Assembly: GCA_964502735.1 (NCBI GenBank) | Contig: CAZCYD010000004.1 | Location: forward strand, 58,576 to 122,575 | Length of the DNA: 64,000 nt | Direction of reading: 5' to 3' | DNA from: JACKAN01 sp964502735 | Lineage (GTDB): Bacteria; Bdellovibrionota; Bdellovibrionia; Bdellovibrionales; UBA1609 | In this document: positions 28,420-38,506 of the stretch, piece after piece | Layout: every line of letters begins with the position of its first letter | Numbering within the stretch: the first letter of the stretch is position 1 | The notes under the pieces: generated by a model | What the model saw: only the letters and a program-made list of their open reading frames with translations | Told to the model about the DNA's origin: nothing | The model's database searches: none | Program-made: the position numbers and the translations under genes

Positions 28420-29958
28420 TTAGGAATTCTTGGCAAGTTCGACAAAAGTCCGGATCATAACGCCCGAGGCTCCCTTAGCCGGGCAGTATCCAAATCTATG
28501 ACCTAGGTCCCAGGCTGTTCCCGCGATATCAAAATGAGCCCAAGGAATATCTTTGTCCACAAATTGCTCAAGAAATGCAGCTGCTGTTGAGCTGCCGGCA
28601 CCTTTAAAGTTGGAAATGTTTTGAAGATCTGCGTGTCTCCCCTTCATGTCGCCGACGTGATCGTCATGTAGTGGCATTTGCCATACGCGTTCTCCAGCGA
28701 TCTCTGCACATTGTTCAATTTTATCCTTAAGTTTTTTATCGCGAGTGAAGTAACCTGTATAAACGTTATGGAGAGCCACGACAATGGCACCAGTGAGAGT
28801 GGCGGCATCGTAAATTACGGCCGGTTTTTTTTCGCAGGCATAAGTTAAAGCGTCCATGAGGATAAGTCTTCCCTCAGCGTCAGTATTTAACACCTCAACG
28901 GTTTTACCACTTCGCGCAGTTAAGATATCTCCGGGCTTGGTTGCCGAAGGGCCCAGAAGGTTTTCAGCGGCGGGGATGTAGGCGACAGCATTGATCTTGA
29001 GCTTAAGTTTCGCAATGGCTAGCATGGTTCCAATAACGGTTGAGCCTCCACACATGTCATATTTCATTTCATCCATAGCGGCGGAGGGTTTTATGCTAAT
29101 CCCGCCAGCATCAAAAGTTAGTCCTTTTCCGACAAAGCAAATGGGTTTTTTTGAGACCGGCCCACCTTTGTACTCCATAATAATAAATCTGGGGCCATTA
29201 TCACTGCCTTTCCCAACGCCGTAGAGTCCGCCCATTTTTTCTTTTTTAATTTTTTCAACATCCCAAACTGTAACTTTGAGGGCTGTTCCTTTTGCCGCGC
29301 GAGTGGCCTCTTGTCCTAGAATTTCTGGAGTGAGCAGGTTTCCTGGAGTGTCACCAAGTTCTCTGGCAAAATTAACACAGGAACTCATAATCTCGCCAAC
29401 TTCTAGCCCCTTTTCAATTTGAGTCACCTTTAATCGAGGCGAGCATTTTAGATACAACGTTTTAACTGGATGTTGTTTGCTTTGGGCCTCTTTATTTTTA
29501 AACTTATCAAACTCATAATCAGCCAAGAGAAAGCCTTCGACCGCTGCCGCAGTCGCGGAACTTACGTCTTTCGCGAACTTGCTGAGTAGACTTTCCATAT
29601 TAACTGTAGCTGTATGGACTTTATTTTTTACCAGAACTTTCTCTACAGCAGCGCAGGCCCTTCGAAGAGACTCTTCGCCCAGTTTTTTATCATCTCCCAA
29701 AGAAACGATGAGCAGATGTTTGTATCCTTCAATATTTGAATTTCTAAATAGAATAGTTTCGTTTGGATCGGCGGAAAAATGGCCCTCCTCAATGGAGTCG
29801 TTAATGAGTTTTGAGATCTCCTTGCCGGCTTTTAGGTTATCCACTTTAACTTTGTCGTGAGATTTTTTGCTTGAATTTTCCCTAACGCAAAATTCAATTA
29901 GAGTTGTGGAATTTACTTGAGTTTTTTTATCATTATCCTTTTGAATGAGTATTTTCAT
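28420..29958 (-). CDS. pepA: Leucyl aminopeptidase (M17)
   Basis: A 512-residue cytoplasmic exopeptidase. The catalytic C-terminal domain contains KGLTFDAGGISIKPSAAMDEMKYDM (metal-binding Lys and Asp) and the family signature NTDAEGRLILMDAL. The N-terminal half is the less conserved macro-like domain. It removes N-terminal residues and usually forms a hexamer with two metal ions per site. It diverges from clpP across a 587-base gap. Confidence 0.95.
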   Translation of the reverse strand: MKILIQKDNDKKTQVNSTTLIEFCVRENSSKKSHDKVKVDNLKAGKEISKLINDSIEEGHFSADPNETILFRNSNIEGYKHLLIVSLGDDKKLGEESLRRACAAVEKVLVKNKVHTATVNMESLLSKFAKDVSSATAAAVEGFLLADYEFDKFKNKEAQSKQHPVKTLYLKCSPRLKVTQIEKGLEVGEIMSSCVNFARELGDTPGNLLTPEILGQEATRAAKGTALKVTVWDVEKIKKEKMGGLYGVGKGSDNGPRFIIMEYKGGPVSKKPICFVGKGLTFDAGGISIKPSAAMDEMKYDMCGGSTVIGTMLAIAKLKLKINAVAYIPAAENLLGPSATKPGDILTARSGKTVEVLNTDAEGRLILMDALTYACEKKPAVIYDAATLTGAIVVALHNVYTGYFTRDKKLKDKIEQCAEIAGERVWQMPLHDDHVGDMKGRHADLQNISNFKGAGSSTAAAFLEQFVDKDIPWAHFDIAGTAWDLGHRFGYCPAKGASGVMIRTFVELAKNS

Positions 29959-30545
29959 TCGTGCTCCTGTTTTTTTAAATTCACAGCTATTTGTTCAGCA
30001 GATGAGTGGGCGCACCGCCCAATAACGCAATCCGCAAAACATAAGCGTGACCCGTGTTTTTCTTGCTCGTGAGCGTGCCAAATTAGCACTATTTTTTATA
30101 TTTTCCAATGACTAGTTCCAATGATGAGTTCTAACGACTAGCTCTTGATAAGCGGCCGGACGTTATTAAACAAGCAAAGCGAATTTGTGTTTTGAACCCG
30201 ACCAAAAGTGAGGGCTGAGAGAGGCCAAAAATTTCCTCGTTTAAAGCGTTATGTCAAAATTACAATCAAAGTCAATAGGAAGCTGGACTTTAGACAGTTT
30301 TAGTTATTCGGAATAACCTACAATGAAGCTGATTAATTTGGTGCAATTAGATCTAAAAATAAAAGCACAGATATTTTTCAAGTCGTTGCGAGATTAGTCC
30401 GAATTGATGGCTGGACATTTACATAAAAGTGTCGATATTGAAGTAGGAATTTTTTGCCTAGAGTACTGACTAGAAATTTCAAACTTTATCGCTTAAAAGA
30501 ATGTAAGTGGCATAATCAAGGTATCTAGAAGGGAGTTTTACCAAC
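29959..30545. other. 587-base divergent intergenic region between pepA and clpP
   Basis: I see no credible coding frame, tRNA or known riboswitch. It should contain the promoters of both pepA and clpP. Its one visible structure is a run of three imperfect 13-base direct repeats at 30103-30141. The clpP start is preceded by GAAGGGAG, a good ribosome site. Confidence 0.6.
30103..30141. repeat. Three imperfect 13-bp tandem repeats
   Basis: Units TTCCAATGACTAG, TTCCAATGATGAG and TTCTAACGACTAG lie head to tail. They sit in the pepA-clpP spacer about 405 bases before clpP and 145 before pepA, so they may be a regulator-binding array for pepA. That role is inference. Confidence 0.6.
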
Positions 30546-31172
30546 ATGAGTTCAAATATTACATCTGCCTTAATTCCGATTGTTGTTGAACAAACGCCAA
30601 AGGGTGAGAGAAGTTATGACATTTACTCTAGGCTACTTAAAGATCGTCTTATTTTTTTGGGGACCCCTGTAACGGATGATGTGGCCAATAGCATTATAGC
30701 TCAAATGTTTTTTCTAGAAATGGACAACCCTGAAAAAGATATACACCTTTATATCAATTCTCCTGGAGGAAGTGTTTCCGCTGGGTTGGCTATTTATGAT
30801 ATCATGCAATTTGTGAAGTGTGACGTCAGCACTTACTGTATTGGTTTGGCGGCCAGCATGGGCTCCTTGTTATTAACTGCTGGGGCCGAGGGAAAGAGAT
30901 ATGTGCTTCCTAACTCGAAGGTTATGATTCACCAACCCTTAATTGGTGGTGGAGGTTTATCAGGTCAGGCGAGTGATATTGAAATTCACGCAAGGGAAAT
31001 GATAAAAACTAAACAGAAATTGACTGATATATACGTGAAACACACTGGGCGAAATTTTGACGAGTTGACTGCAGCGATGGATAGAGACAATTTTATGACG
31101 GCAAGTGAGGCAAAAGATTTTGGTTTGGTAGATTTGGTAGTTTCGAGCAGAAAGAAAACAAAGGAAACGTGA
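30546..31172 (+). CDS. clpP: ATP-dependent Clp protease proteolytic subunit
   Basis: A 208-residue serine protease. The nucleophile Ser is in [13 protein letters not shown], the catalytic His in [11 protein letters not shown], and the Asp in the following helix region. ClpP forms a tetradecamer that degrades substrates fed by ClpX. Length and motifs are standard. The next gene, clpX, starts 4 bases after its stop. Confidence 0.97.
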   Translation: MSSNITSALIPIVVEQTPKGERSYDIYSRLLKDRLIFLGTPVTDDVANSIIAQMFFLEMDNPEKDIHLYINSPGGSVSAGLAIYDIMQFVKCDVSTYCIGLAASMGSLLLTAGAEGKRYVLPNSKVMIHQPLIGGGGLSGQASDIEIHAREMIKTKQKLTDIYVKHTGRNFDELTAAMDRDNFMTASEAKDFGLVDLVVSSRKKTKET

Positions 31173-31176
31173 ACAG

Positions 31177-32484
31177 ATGGCAGATAAAGAAAAAACTCAT
31201 GGAACGCTCTGTTGCAGTTTTTGTGGCAAGAGCCAGAAAGAAGTAAAAAAATTAATTGCAGGTCCCGGTGTTTACATTTGCGATGAATGTATTGATTTGT
31301 GTAATGACATTATTCAAGAAGAGAGGGAGAGAGAAGTTACGAGTCATGGGACCTTTCGTGTGCCTAAGCCCGTTGACATCAAGTCGTACTTGGATGACTA
31401 CGTCATAGGACAAGAAACCGCAAAAAAGGCCCTTGCTGTTGCAGTTCACAATCACTACAAGCGAATTAATGCCAGCAGTGGCAAAAAGGGTGATATTGAG
31501 ATTGCAAAAAGTAATATACTCCTAATTGGTCCCACGGGGTCAGGAAAGACTTTGCTGGCCCAAACTATCGCAAAGATTTTAAATGTTCCATTTGCAATGG
31601 CTGACGCTACGGCTTTAACAGAGGCTGGATACGTCGGTGAAGATGTTGAAAATGTAGTTTTAAATTTGCTTCAAGCTGCGGATTATGATGTAGAAAAGGC
31701 CCAGCGCGGAGTTATTTATATTGATGAAATTGATAAGATCACCAGAAAGTCTGAAAACCCTTCAATTACAAGAGATGTAAGTGGTGAAGGCGTTCAGCAA
31801 GCTCTACTTAAAATTTTAGAAGGCACGGTTGCCAACTTACCTCCTAAAGGTGGAAGAAAACATCCTCAGCAAGAGTTTATACAAGTCGACACGTCTAATA
31901 TTTTATTTATTGTTGGTGGGGCTTTTGTCGGGCTGGAAAAGATTGTTGAAAATCGTGTCACAAACAAAGCTTTGGGTATTGCCGCGGATATTTCTACTAA
32001 AGATGAGAGGAAAACAAAAGAAGAGAACAGCCTAAAAAAATTAGAACCAGATGATCTTGCAAGATTTGGTTTAATTCCTGAATTTATTGGAAGATTGCCT
32101 GTAATTGCTGTTCTAGACCAATTGACAGAAGAGGCCCTTATCGACATTTTGGTTCGGCCTAAAAACTCTATAACTAAGCAATACCAGAAGCTTTTTGAGT
32201 TTGAAGGAGTAAAGCTTGTGTTTACTGACGAGGCTTTACAAGCCGTGGCAAAAGAGGCCATAAGAAGAAACACAGGCGCTAGAGGTCTCAGAAGTGTATT
32301 AGAAACTTCAATGCTAGACATTATGTTTGAAATTCCTTCCAAGAGCAACGTAAAGGAATGTATAATTACGGATAAGGTGATCAGTGGAGCTGGTCAACCG
32401 GAATTAATTTACGGTGCTAAAAAAGGTAAGGCCGATGGCGGTGAAGGCGAAGAAGATCGTACCACTAAAAGTGAAATTGCCTAA
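31177..32484 (+). CDS. clpX: Clp protease ATPase subunit ClpX
   Basis: A 435-residue AAA+ unfoldase. The N-terminal zinc-binding domain has Cys pairs in [10 protein letters not shown] and [10 protein letters not shown]. Walker A is GPTGSGKTL, Walker [11 protein letters not shown], and a C-terminal AAA lid follows. It recognises tagged substrates and threads them into ClpP. The C-terminal tail is Gly/Glu/Asp-rich and slightly longer than usual. It is co-transcribed with clpP. Confidence 0.97.
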   Translation: MADKEKTHGTLCCSFCGKSQKEVKKLIAGPGVYICDECIDLCNDIIQEEREREVTSHGTFRVPKPVDIKSYLDDYVIGQETAKKALAVAVHNHYKRINASSGKKGDIEIAKSNILLIGPTGSGKTLLAQTIAKILNVPFAMADATALTEAGYVGEDVENVVLNLLQAADYDVEKAQRGVIYIDEIDKITRKSENPSITRDVSGEGVQQALLKILEGTVANLPPKGGRKHPQQEFIQVDTSNILFIVGGAFVGLEKIVENRVTNKALGIAADISTKDERKTKEENSLKKLEPDDLARFGLIPEFIGRLPVIAVLDQLTEEALIDILVRPKNSITKQYQKLFEFEGVKLVFTDEALQAVAKEAIRRNTGARGLRSVLETSMLDIMFEIPSKSNVKECIITDKVISGAGQPELIYGAKKGKADGGEGEEDRTTKSEIA

Positions 32485-32609
32485 AAGCTCTTTTTTATCA
32501 CAAAGTAAAACAATATAGAGTAGAACTGTTAAACAATAACTGTTAGCAAAGCTACTATGCGTGACTGCAAAGTAGGAATATGAGCTTTGGGCTCAAAAAG
32601 GAACGTAAG

Positions 32610-35063
32610 ATGAGTGAAACTGCGAGTGCCTCAAAATACAATTTGCCGATGCTCCCTCTTAGGGATTTAATAATCTTTCCTCATATGATGATGCCACTTT
32701 TTGTTGGTCGCGAAAAAAGTATTAACGCTCTTGAAGAGGCTATGAGTAAGCAAACAGACATAGTTCTTGCCGCACAAAAAGATGCAAAGACAAATAATCC
32801 CCAGCCCGAAGAAATTAATACGATTGGGACAGTAGGGACAATTATCCAGTTGTTGCGACTTCCTGATGGGACTGTGAAAGTTCTGGTCGAAGGAAAAAGG
32901 CGAGTCAGGATCAACAAATTTGTCCAAACTGATGGCCACTTTGTTGTTGAGGTTGAGGACATACACGAAAGGGTTGCCAAAGAGAGCGAAACAAAGGCTC
33001 TTACGCGATCTGTAAAAACAACATTTGAGACTTATGTAAAATTGAATAAACGAATTCCCCCTGAAATTCTCATGAGGGTTTCGACAATTGAAGATCCCAG
33101 CGAGTTAGCGGACATTATATTGGCTCAACTCAATTTAAAAATTGAAGACAAACAAAGATTGCTGGAGATTGCTGATCCTGGGTCACGACTAGAAGAATTG
33201 CTCAACCTTATGACTGGTGAGATTGAAATTTTAGAGGTAGAGAAAAAAATTCGCGGACGTGTAAAGAAGCAAATGGAGCGTTCTCAAAAGGAATACTATT
33301 TGAATGAGCAGATGCAAGCGATTCAAAAAGAGCTAGGGGAAAAAGATGACTATGCCCAGGAGCTTGAGGAACTGGAGAAGCGTTTAGCGAAAAAGAAGAT
33401 CTCAGAAGAGGGCCGTAAGAAGGTTGAAAAAGAAATTAAAAAACTCAAAATGATGTCGCCAATGAGCGCTGAAGCTGCCGTGGTGAGAAATTATATTGAT
33501 TGGATGCTGGACTTGCCTTGGTATGAGTATGCGACTGAAAAGCATGATATCGAAGTGGCTAAAGAAATACTAGATGACGATCATTGGGGTTTAGAAAAGG
33601 TAAAAGAAAGAATCCTTGAACACTTGGCCGTGCAGTCACTCACCTCTGAGTTAAGGGGTCCAATTTTGTGTTTGGTTGGACCTCCCGGGGTTGGAAAAAC
33701 TTCTTTGGCAAAATCTATTGCGAAGTCTTTAAATCGTCCATTTGCCAGAATTTCTTTGGGAGGAGTTCGAGACGAGGCAGAAATCAGGGGGCATCGTAAA
33801 ACTTATGTAGGTGCTATGCCGGGCAAGATTATACAGGCCATGAGAAAGAGTGAGTTTGGCAATCCCCTGCTATTGCTCGACGAAATCGACAAGATGAGCA
33901 ACGATTTTAGAGGAGACCCCTCATCAGCCCTTTTGGAGGTTTTAGATCCTGAGCAGAATAAAAATTTTGTCGATCACTATATTGAAGTGGATTACGACTT
34001 GTCTCAGACAATGTTTGTAGCTACGGCCAACTCCTTGCACCCTATTCCTCGTCCACTTTTGGATCGTATGGAAGTCATTAGTCTTGAGGGGTATATCGAG
34101 CAAGAGAAGTTGAATATTGCCAAAAAATATCTTGTTCCAAAGCAGATTGAAATGCATGGTTTAGTTGAGAAAAAAGTTACGATAAACGATGCTTCTCTCC
34201 TAGAGTTAATTAAGTACTATACACGAGAGGCAGGAGTTAGAAACCTGGAAAGACAAATAGCAAATCTTTGCAGAAAAGCAGCTAAAGAGATTGTAACCGA
34301 AGAGCTGAAAAAAGATCTGAAGGGAAAAAAAGCAGCGGCTGTTAAGCCTTATGCAATCACTCCCAAAAAGGTCAAAGAACTGTTAGGCCCTCATAAATAC
34401 AAGCACGGCAAAATAGAGGGGGTGGATGAAGTGGGCTTAACTAATGGTATGGCTTGGACCGAAGTTGGAGGGGACTTGCTTCCTGTGGAGGTCTCTGTGG
34501 TTCCAGGAAAGGGAAAATTCACAATAACAGGCCAACTTGGCGATGTTATGAAGGAGTCCTGTGTGGCCGCAATGAGCTACGTGAGGTCGCGGGGGCCATT
34601 GTTTGGCTTTGATAAGGATTACATCGCAAATCTCGATGTGCACATTCACGCTCCGGAAGGAGCCATCCCTAAAGACGGACCTTCCGCTGGAATTGCCATA
34701 ACCACAAGTATCGTTTCGGCACTTACCAAAATACCTGTTAAAAAAATTGTGGCGATGACGGGCGAAGTGACCTTGAGAGGGCGGGTTCTTGCTATCGGGG
34801 GGCTTAAAGAAAAGATTTTGGCTGCTCATAGAGGGGGAATTAAAACCGTTATTGTGCCAAAAGAGAACGAGAAGGACCTGAAAGACATTCCCAAAGAAGT
34901 TATGAAAGAGCTTAAAGTTTTACTTGTGGATCACGTTGACCAGGTTTTGGTGAATGCCCTTGCTATTAAAAATGCGAAAGAGTTGTTTAAGGTCCGACTG
35001 GACAGGGAAATAGGCCTGAGGGCTCAGTACACAGGCCATTCTCTTCAAGAGCAACCACATTGA
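32610..35063 (+). CDS. lon: ATP-dependent protease Lon
   Basis: A protein of about 817 residues with the N-terminal LON substrate-binding domain ([23 protein letters not shown]), a coiled middle segment, AAA+ core (Walker [10 protein letters not shown], Walker [11 protein letters not shown]) and a C-terminal protease domain with the catalytic Ser in KDGPSAGIA and the Lys further on. The ATG at 32610 is preceded by AAGGA at good spacing; the frame is open from 32580. It lies 125 bases after clpX and may have its own promoter. Confidence 0.96.
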   Translation: MSETASASKYNLPMLPLRDLIIFPHMMMPLFVGREKSINALEEAMSKQTDIVLAAQKDAKTNNPQPEEINTIGTVGTIIQLLRLPDGTVKVLVEGKRRVRINKFVQTDGHFVVEVEDIHERVAKESETKALTRSVKTTFETYVKLNKRIPPEILMRVSTIEDPSELADIILAQLNLKIEDKQRLLEIADPGSRLEELLNLMTGEIEILEVEKKIRGRVKKQMERSQKEYYLNEQMQAIQKELGEKDDYAQELEELEKRLAKKKISEEGRKKVEKEIKKLKMMSPMSAEAAVVRNYIDWMLDLPWYEYATEKHDIEVAKEILDDDHWGLEKVKERILEHLAVQSLTSELRGPILCLVGPPGVGKTSLAKSIAKSLNRPFARISLGGVRDEAEIRGHRKTYVGAMPGKIIQAMRKSEFGNPLLLLDEIDKMSNDFRGDPSSALLEVLDPEQNKNFVDHYIEVDYDLSQTMFVATANSLHPIPRPLLDRMEVISLEGYIEQEKLNIAKKYLVPKQIEMHGLVEKKVTINDASLLELIKYYTREAGVRNLERQIANLCRKAAKEIVTEELKKDLKGKKAAAVKPYAITPKKVKELLGPHKYKHGKIEGVDEVGLTNGMAWTEVGGDLLPVEVSVVPGKGKFTITGQLGDVMKESCVAAMSYVRSRGPLFGFDKDYIANLDVHIHAPEGAIPKDGPSAGIAITTSIVSALTKIPVKKIVAMTGEVTLRGRVLAIGGLKEKILAAHRGGIKTVIVPKENEKDLKDIPKEVMKELKVLLVDHVDQVLVNALAIKNAKELFKVRLDREIGLRAQYTGHSLQEQPH

Positions 35064-35069
35064 TTTGGT

Positions 35070-35200
35070 AACTCATTTGGCAAATTGGCTGGCTGATTGA
35101 GCCCGCTATTTACCTTATTACTAATGGGATTGACAGTAACGTAAAAATTTCAACGCAGATAGACCAGGCTTCTAACAGGGCGTATACTGCCCCGTTAGAA
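35070..35200 (+). promoter_or_regulatory. Inverted repeat abutting the start of the Aat-like gene
   Basis: Arms TTCTAACAGGGC (35170-35181) and GCCCCGTTAGAA (35189-35200) pair with a single mismatch around a 7-base loop. The right arm ends exactly at the ATG at 35201. No Shine-Dalgarno sequence separates arm and start codon. It may be an operator palindrome or an RNA hairpin that controls translation. The rest of the interval shows nothing else recognisable. Confidence 0.6.
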
Positions 35201-36340
35201 ATGAAGAAGACTATAGTTATAACAATACTCCTTAATATATTTTCGATTTTTTCTTTTGCACATGAGAAGTCTTCGTGCTCGACGGCTCTTGGTTATGAGG
35301 GAGAAGAGTCTTTTTCCGGATTTCCACCAGTTGAATCAAGAATTGGAAAAATGGGTTTTTTGGGAGTGCATCCGGATGTTTCCGTTGAGGCTTTGGACGA
35401 GGCTGGAAAATTTGGAGCCATTCGCTGGGAGCAAAAAATTTATGTAGTATCTGATGAGAAAGCGGCTGTTCAACACTCTACTCAGGATAATAGTCGAACG
35501 GATAGAAGCCTGTATTTCATAGTTGGAAAGGACTCAGCTTCGGTGGGTATCGCTGACGGTGTTATTGACTCTGCAGCTCCAGAACTGGTTATTATTGAGA
35601 ACGATGGAAGTGTCAGAAACTTAACTTCAACTGAGACTTGGAAGTTGTTAGATAAAACAGTTATGAGCTTTCACAGGTTAGAAGCGGCCCCACAGCTGTC
35701 TTATTACAGTATTGAAGGATGGATGCTGCCTGAAGAGCGCTACGTGATAACTAGGCAACAGGTTAAAGAAGGTGTTAAAACTTACGGAGAAATTAAGAAG
35801 TTCACCTCAAGGGCTTTGAGTTCGGGTTATCAAATTGTATTTAATTACAACCCTAGTTTGGCGACTAGGTTGGCCCGAAAACATGATCAAAAATTTGTGA
35901 GTCAAAGGGATAACTCGGTCGCCATAGGTACGGAGTTGAACAACTTTTTAAAGCTCTATGATCGATCTCACGCTTTCACTGTGGAGGTGTATGCCTCGCA
36001 CAATGAGACAGAGAAGTTGTATGGTGAAGGTGGAATGATAGCCGGAGTCACGGGCCACATCCAGGGCCGTTTATATGTGATTGATTCTATATTCTATCCA
36101 CCAAATGAGAATGGTCGCAGATATGCGGAGGCTGCTGTTTTGGCACTATTGGAGAGGGTTTTTGAGGCTGGAATTGATTTTGTGGATGCCACAAAGATTT
36201 CTTATTTGGCCAGCAAATATTTACGAGCCTTGAAAATTACTCAAAATGATCTTCAGACCCGAATTTCAAGTCTGCCAGAAAATCCCGTTGTGGATTTTGA
36301 TTCGGCCTACGTTAGCAAAGAAGATGGCTACAGCCAGTAA
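35201..36340 (+). CDS. Exported leucyl/phenylalanyl-tRNA-protein transferase (Aat)-like protein
   Basis: A 379-residue protein with a clear signal peptide (MKKTIVITILLNIFSIFSFA, cleavage near residue 20), then CSTAL at residues 26-30. The body follows the order of Aat, the cytoplasmic enzyme that attaches Leu/Phe from tRNA to protein N termini. FPP with GFLGVHPDVSVEALDEAG (41-69) matches the Aat N-terminal F-P ... G-L-L-A-x-G-G-D-L-S region. HAFTVEVY (257-264) matches AHSVEVW. GGMIAGVTGHIQGRLYVIDSIF (277-298) matches GGLYGVAxGxxFxGESMF with Asp for Glu. FVDATKISYLASKYLRAL (327-344) matches the IDxQ ... L.SLG region and keeps the Asp. Export of such a domain is unexpected. The Aat call is inference by pattern, without a search. 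Confidence 0.65.
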   Translation: MKKTIVITILLNIFSIFSFAHEKSSCSTALGYEGEESFSGFPPVESRIGKMGFLGVHPDVSVEALDEAGKFGAIRWEQKIYVVSDEKAAVQHSTQDNSRTDRSLYFIVGKDSASVGIADGVIDSAAPELVIIENDGSVRNLTSTETWKLLDKTVMSFHRLEAAPQLSYYSIEGWMLPEERYVITRQQVKEGVKTYGEIKKFTSRALSSGYQIVFNYNPSLATRLARKHDQKFVSQRDNSVAIGTELNNFLKLYDRSHAFTVEVYASHNETEKLYGEGGMIAGVTGHIQGRLYVIDSIFYPPNENGRRYAEAAVLALLERVFEAGIDFVDATKISYLASKYLRALKITQNDLQTRISSLPENPVVDFDSAYVSKEDGYSQ

Positions 36341-36497
36341 CATCAACACCACAAAGGTCGACCGACTAAGCTGCCGTAATAGCTACAGTAATAAAAAAAA
36401 TACTCTCGAAATTATATAAACTTAATGTAATCCCTTCTGAAGGTTGCGACTCAGTGGGCCGTTTGTGTGTTTAATTGAGAAGTGCAGAAGATTCAAA

Positions 36498-36525
36498 TTG
36501 ACCAAAGTTTAAGGATTTGTAAGAA
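36498..36525 (+). promoter_or_regulatory. Possible sigma-70 promoter for the TPR/winged-helix regulator
   Basis: TTGACC and TAAGAA are separated by 16 bases, 39 bases before the regulator start. The match is moderate and rests on sequence alone. Confidence 0.3.
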
Positions 36526-36563
36526 ATTTGTTAGGAAGATAAGAAGGATTATAGGGTGGGAAA

Positions 36564-37694
36564 TTGAATAACAGTTCTTTAAAGAAGTCGTCAACTTCTT
36601 TACCGGCGGACGAAGTTTATGAACTTGGTAAGCTCTACTGTGATCGAAGCGACTTTACAATAGCAGTAAAAAAAATCGATCAAGCTTCAGAGCTATACTT
36701 CAATGAAAAAAATTACGATGGTTATCTAAAGTGTTTGAACCTGCTCCTGCGGATGTATGCAGAAATGGAAGATCAGGAAAACATAACAGTAACCAAAACT
36801 CGCCTCCAAGAGTTGGCGGTAAAAGAGAGTGTGACGCTCAATGCGAAGACATATTATTCTTTAGGGCTTTGCGCAGCCTACAAACAGCAGTTTTCGGTGG
36901 CTCTCGAATACCTAGAAAAGTCGCTTGCGGTGGGATTGGCTCAAGACAATAAAGAAGATATTTGTTACGCTATTAATGGCTTATCAATAGTGTACACCTT
37001 TCTCGGGCGTTTAGAGGATGCACTAAAAGAGATTTATAACTTACAGGTTTTCTTTCAAGTTATGCCTTTAGAGGAACTTCAGCTATCTAGTCAATTGATG
37101 AATGGGCATATCTTGCGTAAATTGGGGAAGTATGATGAGGCTCTTAATATTTTTTGGAAGTGTTACGAATGTTTAAAAGTTCAAAAAAATATCTATATGT
37201 ATTTAAGTCTTCTTTACGCCATGGGTATCACCTACAAGGATTCTGGAGATTTTGATCTGGCTCGATTGTATTTAAATTTGGCAAAAAAGTCTGTTGATCC
37301 TAACAATCTTAGATATCTATCTAGGCTTATTGATTCTGCATTAAAGGAGCTAGGAGATACAGATGAGTCTGCATATGACTTAGTTTTTAATCTAAAAAAT
37401 GGGTCTATTGTGGAAAAAAAGAAGGGAAAAATTGATTTTAAGAATCAGTTTATTTTACTCGATCTCTTAAGGCTTTTTGTTCAAAACCCGGGTCAGGTTT
37501 ACACCAAAGAGGCTTTGGTGGAAAGGGTTTGGAAACAAAGTTACGACCCAAGATTTCATGATAATAAAATCTACGTTACAATCAAAAGGTTGCGTAAGTT
37601 AATAGAGCCTGAATATGATAAGCCAAAGTACATTTTTCGAGCAAAAAATGGTTACTATTTGAATAAAAGTGCTAGGATTCTGTTTGATCAGTAG
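36564..37694 (+). CDS. TPR protein with C-terminal OmpR-type winged-helix DNA-binding domain
   Basis: A 376-residue cytoplasmic protein. Residues about 15-270 are helical TPR-like repeats (YYSLGLCAAYKQQFSVALEYLEKSL, YAINGLSIVYTFLGRLEDALKEI, HILRKLGKYDEALNIF). Residues about 280-370 form a Trans_reg_C domain, with QVYTKEALVERVWKQSYDPRFHDNKIYVTIKRLRKLIE and the wing YIFRAKNGYYLN. There is no receiver domain, so it is likely controlled by a ligand or partner bound to the TPRs. TTG start with GGGTGGG just upstream. It lies 223 bases after the Aat-like gene. Confidence 0.85.
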   Translation: MNNSSLKKSSTSLPADEVYELGKLYCDRSDFTIAVKKIDQASELYFNEKNYDGYLKCLNLLLRMYAEMEDQENITVTKTRLQELAVKESVTLNAKTYYSLGLCAAYKQQFSVALEYLEKSLAVGLAQDNKEDICYAINGLSIVYTFLGRLEDALKEIYNLQVFFQVMPLEELQLSSQLMNGHILRKLGKYDEALNIFWKCYECLKVQKNIYMYLSLLYAMGITYKDSGDFDLARLYLNLAKKSVDPNNLRYLSRLIDSALKELGDTDESAYDLVFNLKNGSIVEKKKGKIDFKNQFILLDLLRLFVQNPGQVYTKEALVERVWKQSYDPRFHDNKIYVTIKRLRKLIEPEYDKPKYIFRAKNGYYLNKSARILFDQ

Positions 37695-37717
37695 TTATCT
37701 GATACCCGGGGGGGCTT

Positions 37718-38248
37718 GTGAAGTTATTAATATGTATGTGTTTATCACTTTCGCCGTTTGCAGTTGAGGCCAATTTTGATCATGATAAACAATGTGGGTG
37801 GGTAGAGTCGATCTCTCAAAGAGAGGGATTCCCTTGGCCATGGTCGGATCAATGTGAGTTTACCTGGAGAGATATCGAAGGCAAATGGAGAATAGGTCCG
37901 TTTAGCTACTATGTAATGGAAGCCTATGGGGATACAAATCAGGCTGAACATACAATTGTGATCCGTGAATTTGATAACTTTGGAAAATTAATAGCCAGTG
38001 GGCAGACTCTTCACGTAGATGGAAGTAAAGAGATGTTGGTGCCTATGCAATGGGTGCAGGATTCAGTGGATGGTGCGGGCTACTGGATGCAAATTAGTTG
38101 GGTGGCTGACGAAAATTTCGAAGCAGAGAAGGAAGAAAAAAAGGACTGCTCATCAACTAAAAACAGGTACTTAGCGGCAAAGGTGACAAGCTTTGGTCTT
38201 CCACAAGATGATTATCTTCCAGATATTCTGGAAAAAATTCCAGATTAA
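37718..38248 (+). CDS. Exported protein of unknown function
   Basis: A 176-residue protein beginning with a short signal (LLICMCLSLSPFAVEA, cleavage near residue 18). The mature part is Trp-rich (GKWRIGPFSYYVMEAYG, VPMQWVQDSVDGAGYWMQISWVAD) and looks like a beta-barrel or beta-sandwich, with three Cys. GTG start with a G-rich site upstream. It lies 23 bases after the TPR regulator, possibly in one unit. The family is not recognised. Confidence 0.6.
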   Translation: MKLLICMCLSLSPFAVEANFDHDKQCGWVESISQREGFPWPWSDQCEFTWRDIEGKWRIGPFSYYVMEAYGDTNQAEHTIVIREFDNFGKLIASGQTLHVDGSKEMLVPMQWVQDSVDGAGYWMQISWVADENFEAEKEEKKDCSSTKNRYLAAKVTSFGLPQDDYLPDILEKIPD

Positions 38249-38287
38249 TAACGCAATGCAAGTCTTTCAATTTGCGTGTTTTTGAGT

Positions 38288-38316
38288 GTGACAATTGGGC
38301 CTCCTTCTAATATAAG
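38288..38316 (+). promoter_or_regulatory. Probable sigma-70 promoter for tRNA-Val
   Basis: GTGACA and TATAAG are separated by 17 bases, ending 26 bases before the tRNA 5' end. Spacing and location are right for a stable-RNA promoter. Confidence 0.5.
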
Positions 38317-38342
38317 TCACAGCTCGAATATATTTTCTACAT

Positions 38343-38418
38343 AGGGAGTTAGCTCAGTTGGTAGAGCGCCACCCTTACAAGGTGGATGTCGTCGGTTCGA
38401 TCCCGGCACTCCCTACCA
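38343..38418 (+). tRNA. tRNA-Val (anticodon TAC)
   Basis: A complete cloverleaf: acceptor AGGGAGT/ACTCCCT, D arm GCTC-AGTTGGTA-GAGC, anticodon stem CCACC/GGTGG around loop CTTACAA (anticodon TAC, valine), T arm GTCGG-TTCGATC-CCGGC, and an encoded CCA end. All stems pair fully. Confidence 0.97.
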
Positions 38419-38506
38419 TTCTTTTATTTAATGTGGTTCTACGGTCCACTATAGAGTTTTCAATATGTCTACCGCTATTTCAGCTAATCAATTAGCATGG
38501 GGCCTT

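Noticed and set aside
37718..38248. Adding this exported protein to the C-[E/S]-x-x-L group
   Set aside because: Its first mature Cys is in CGWVESI, which does not fit the motif.
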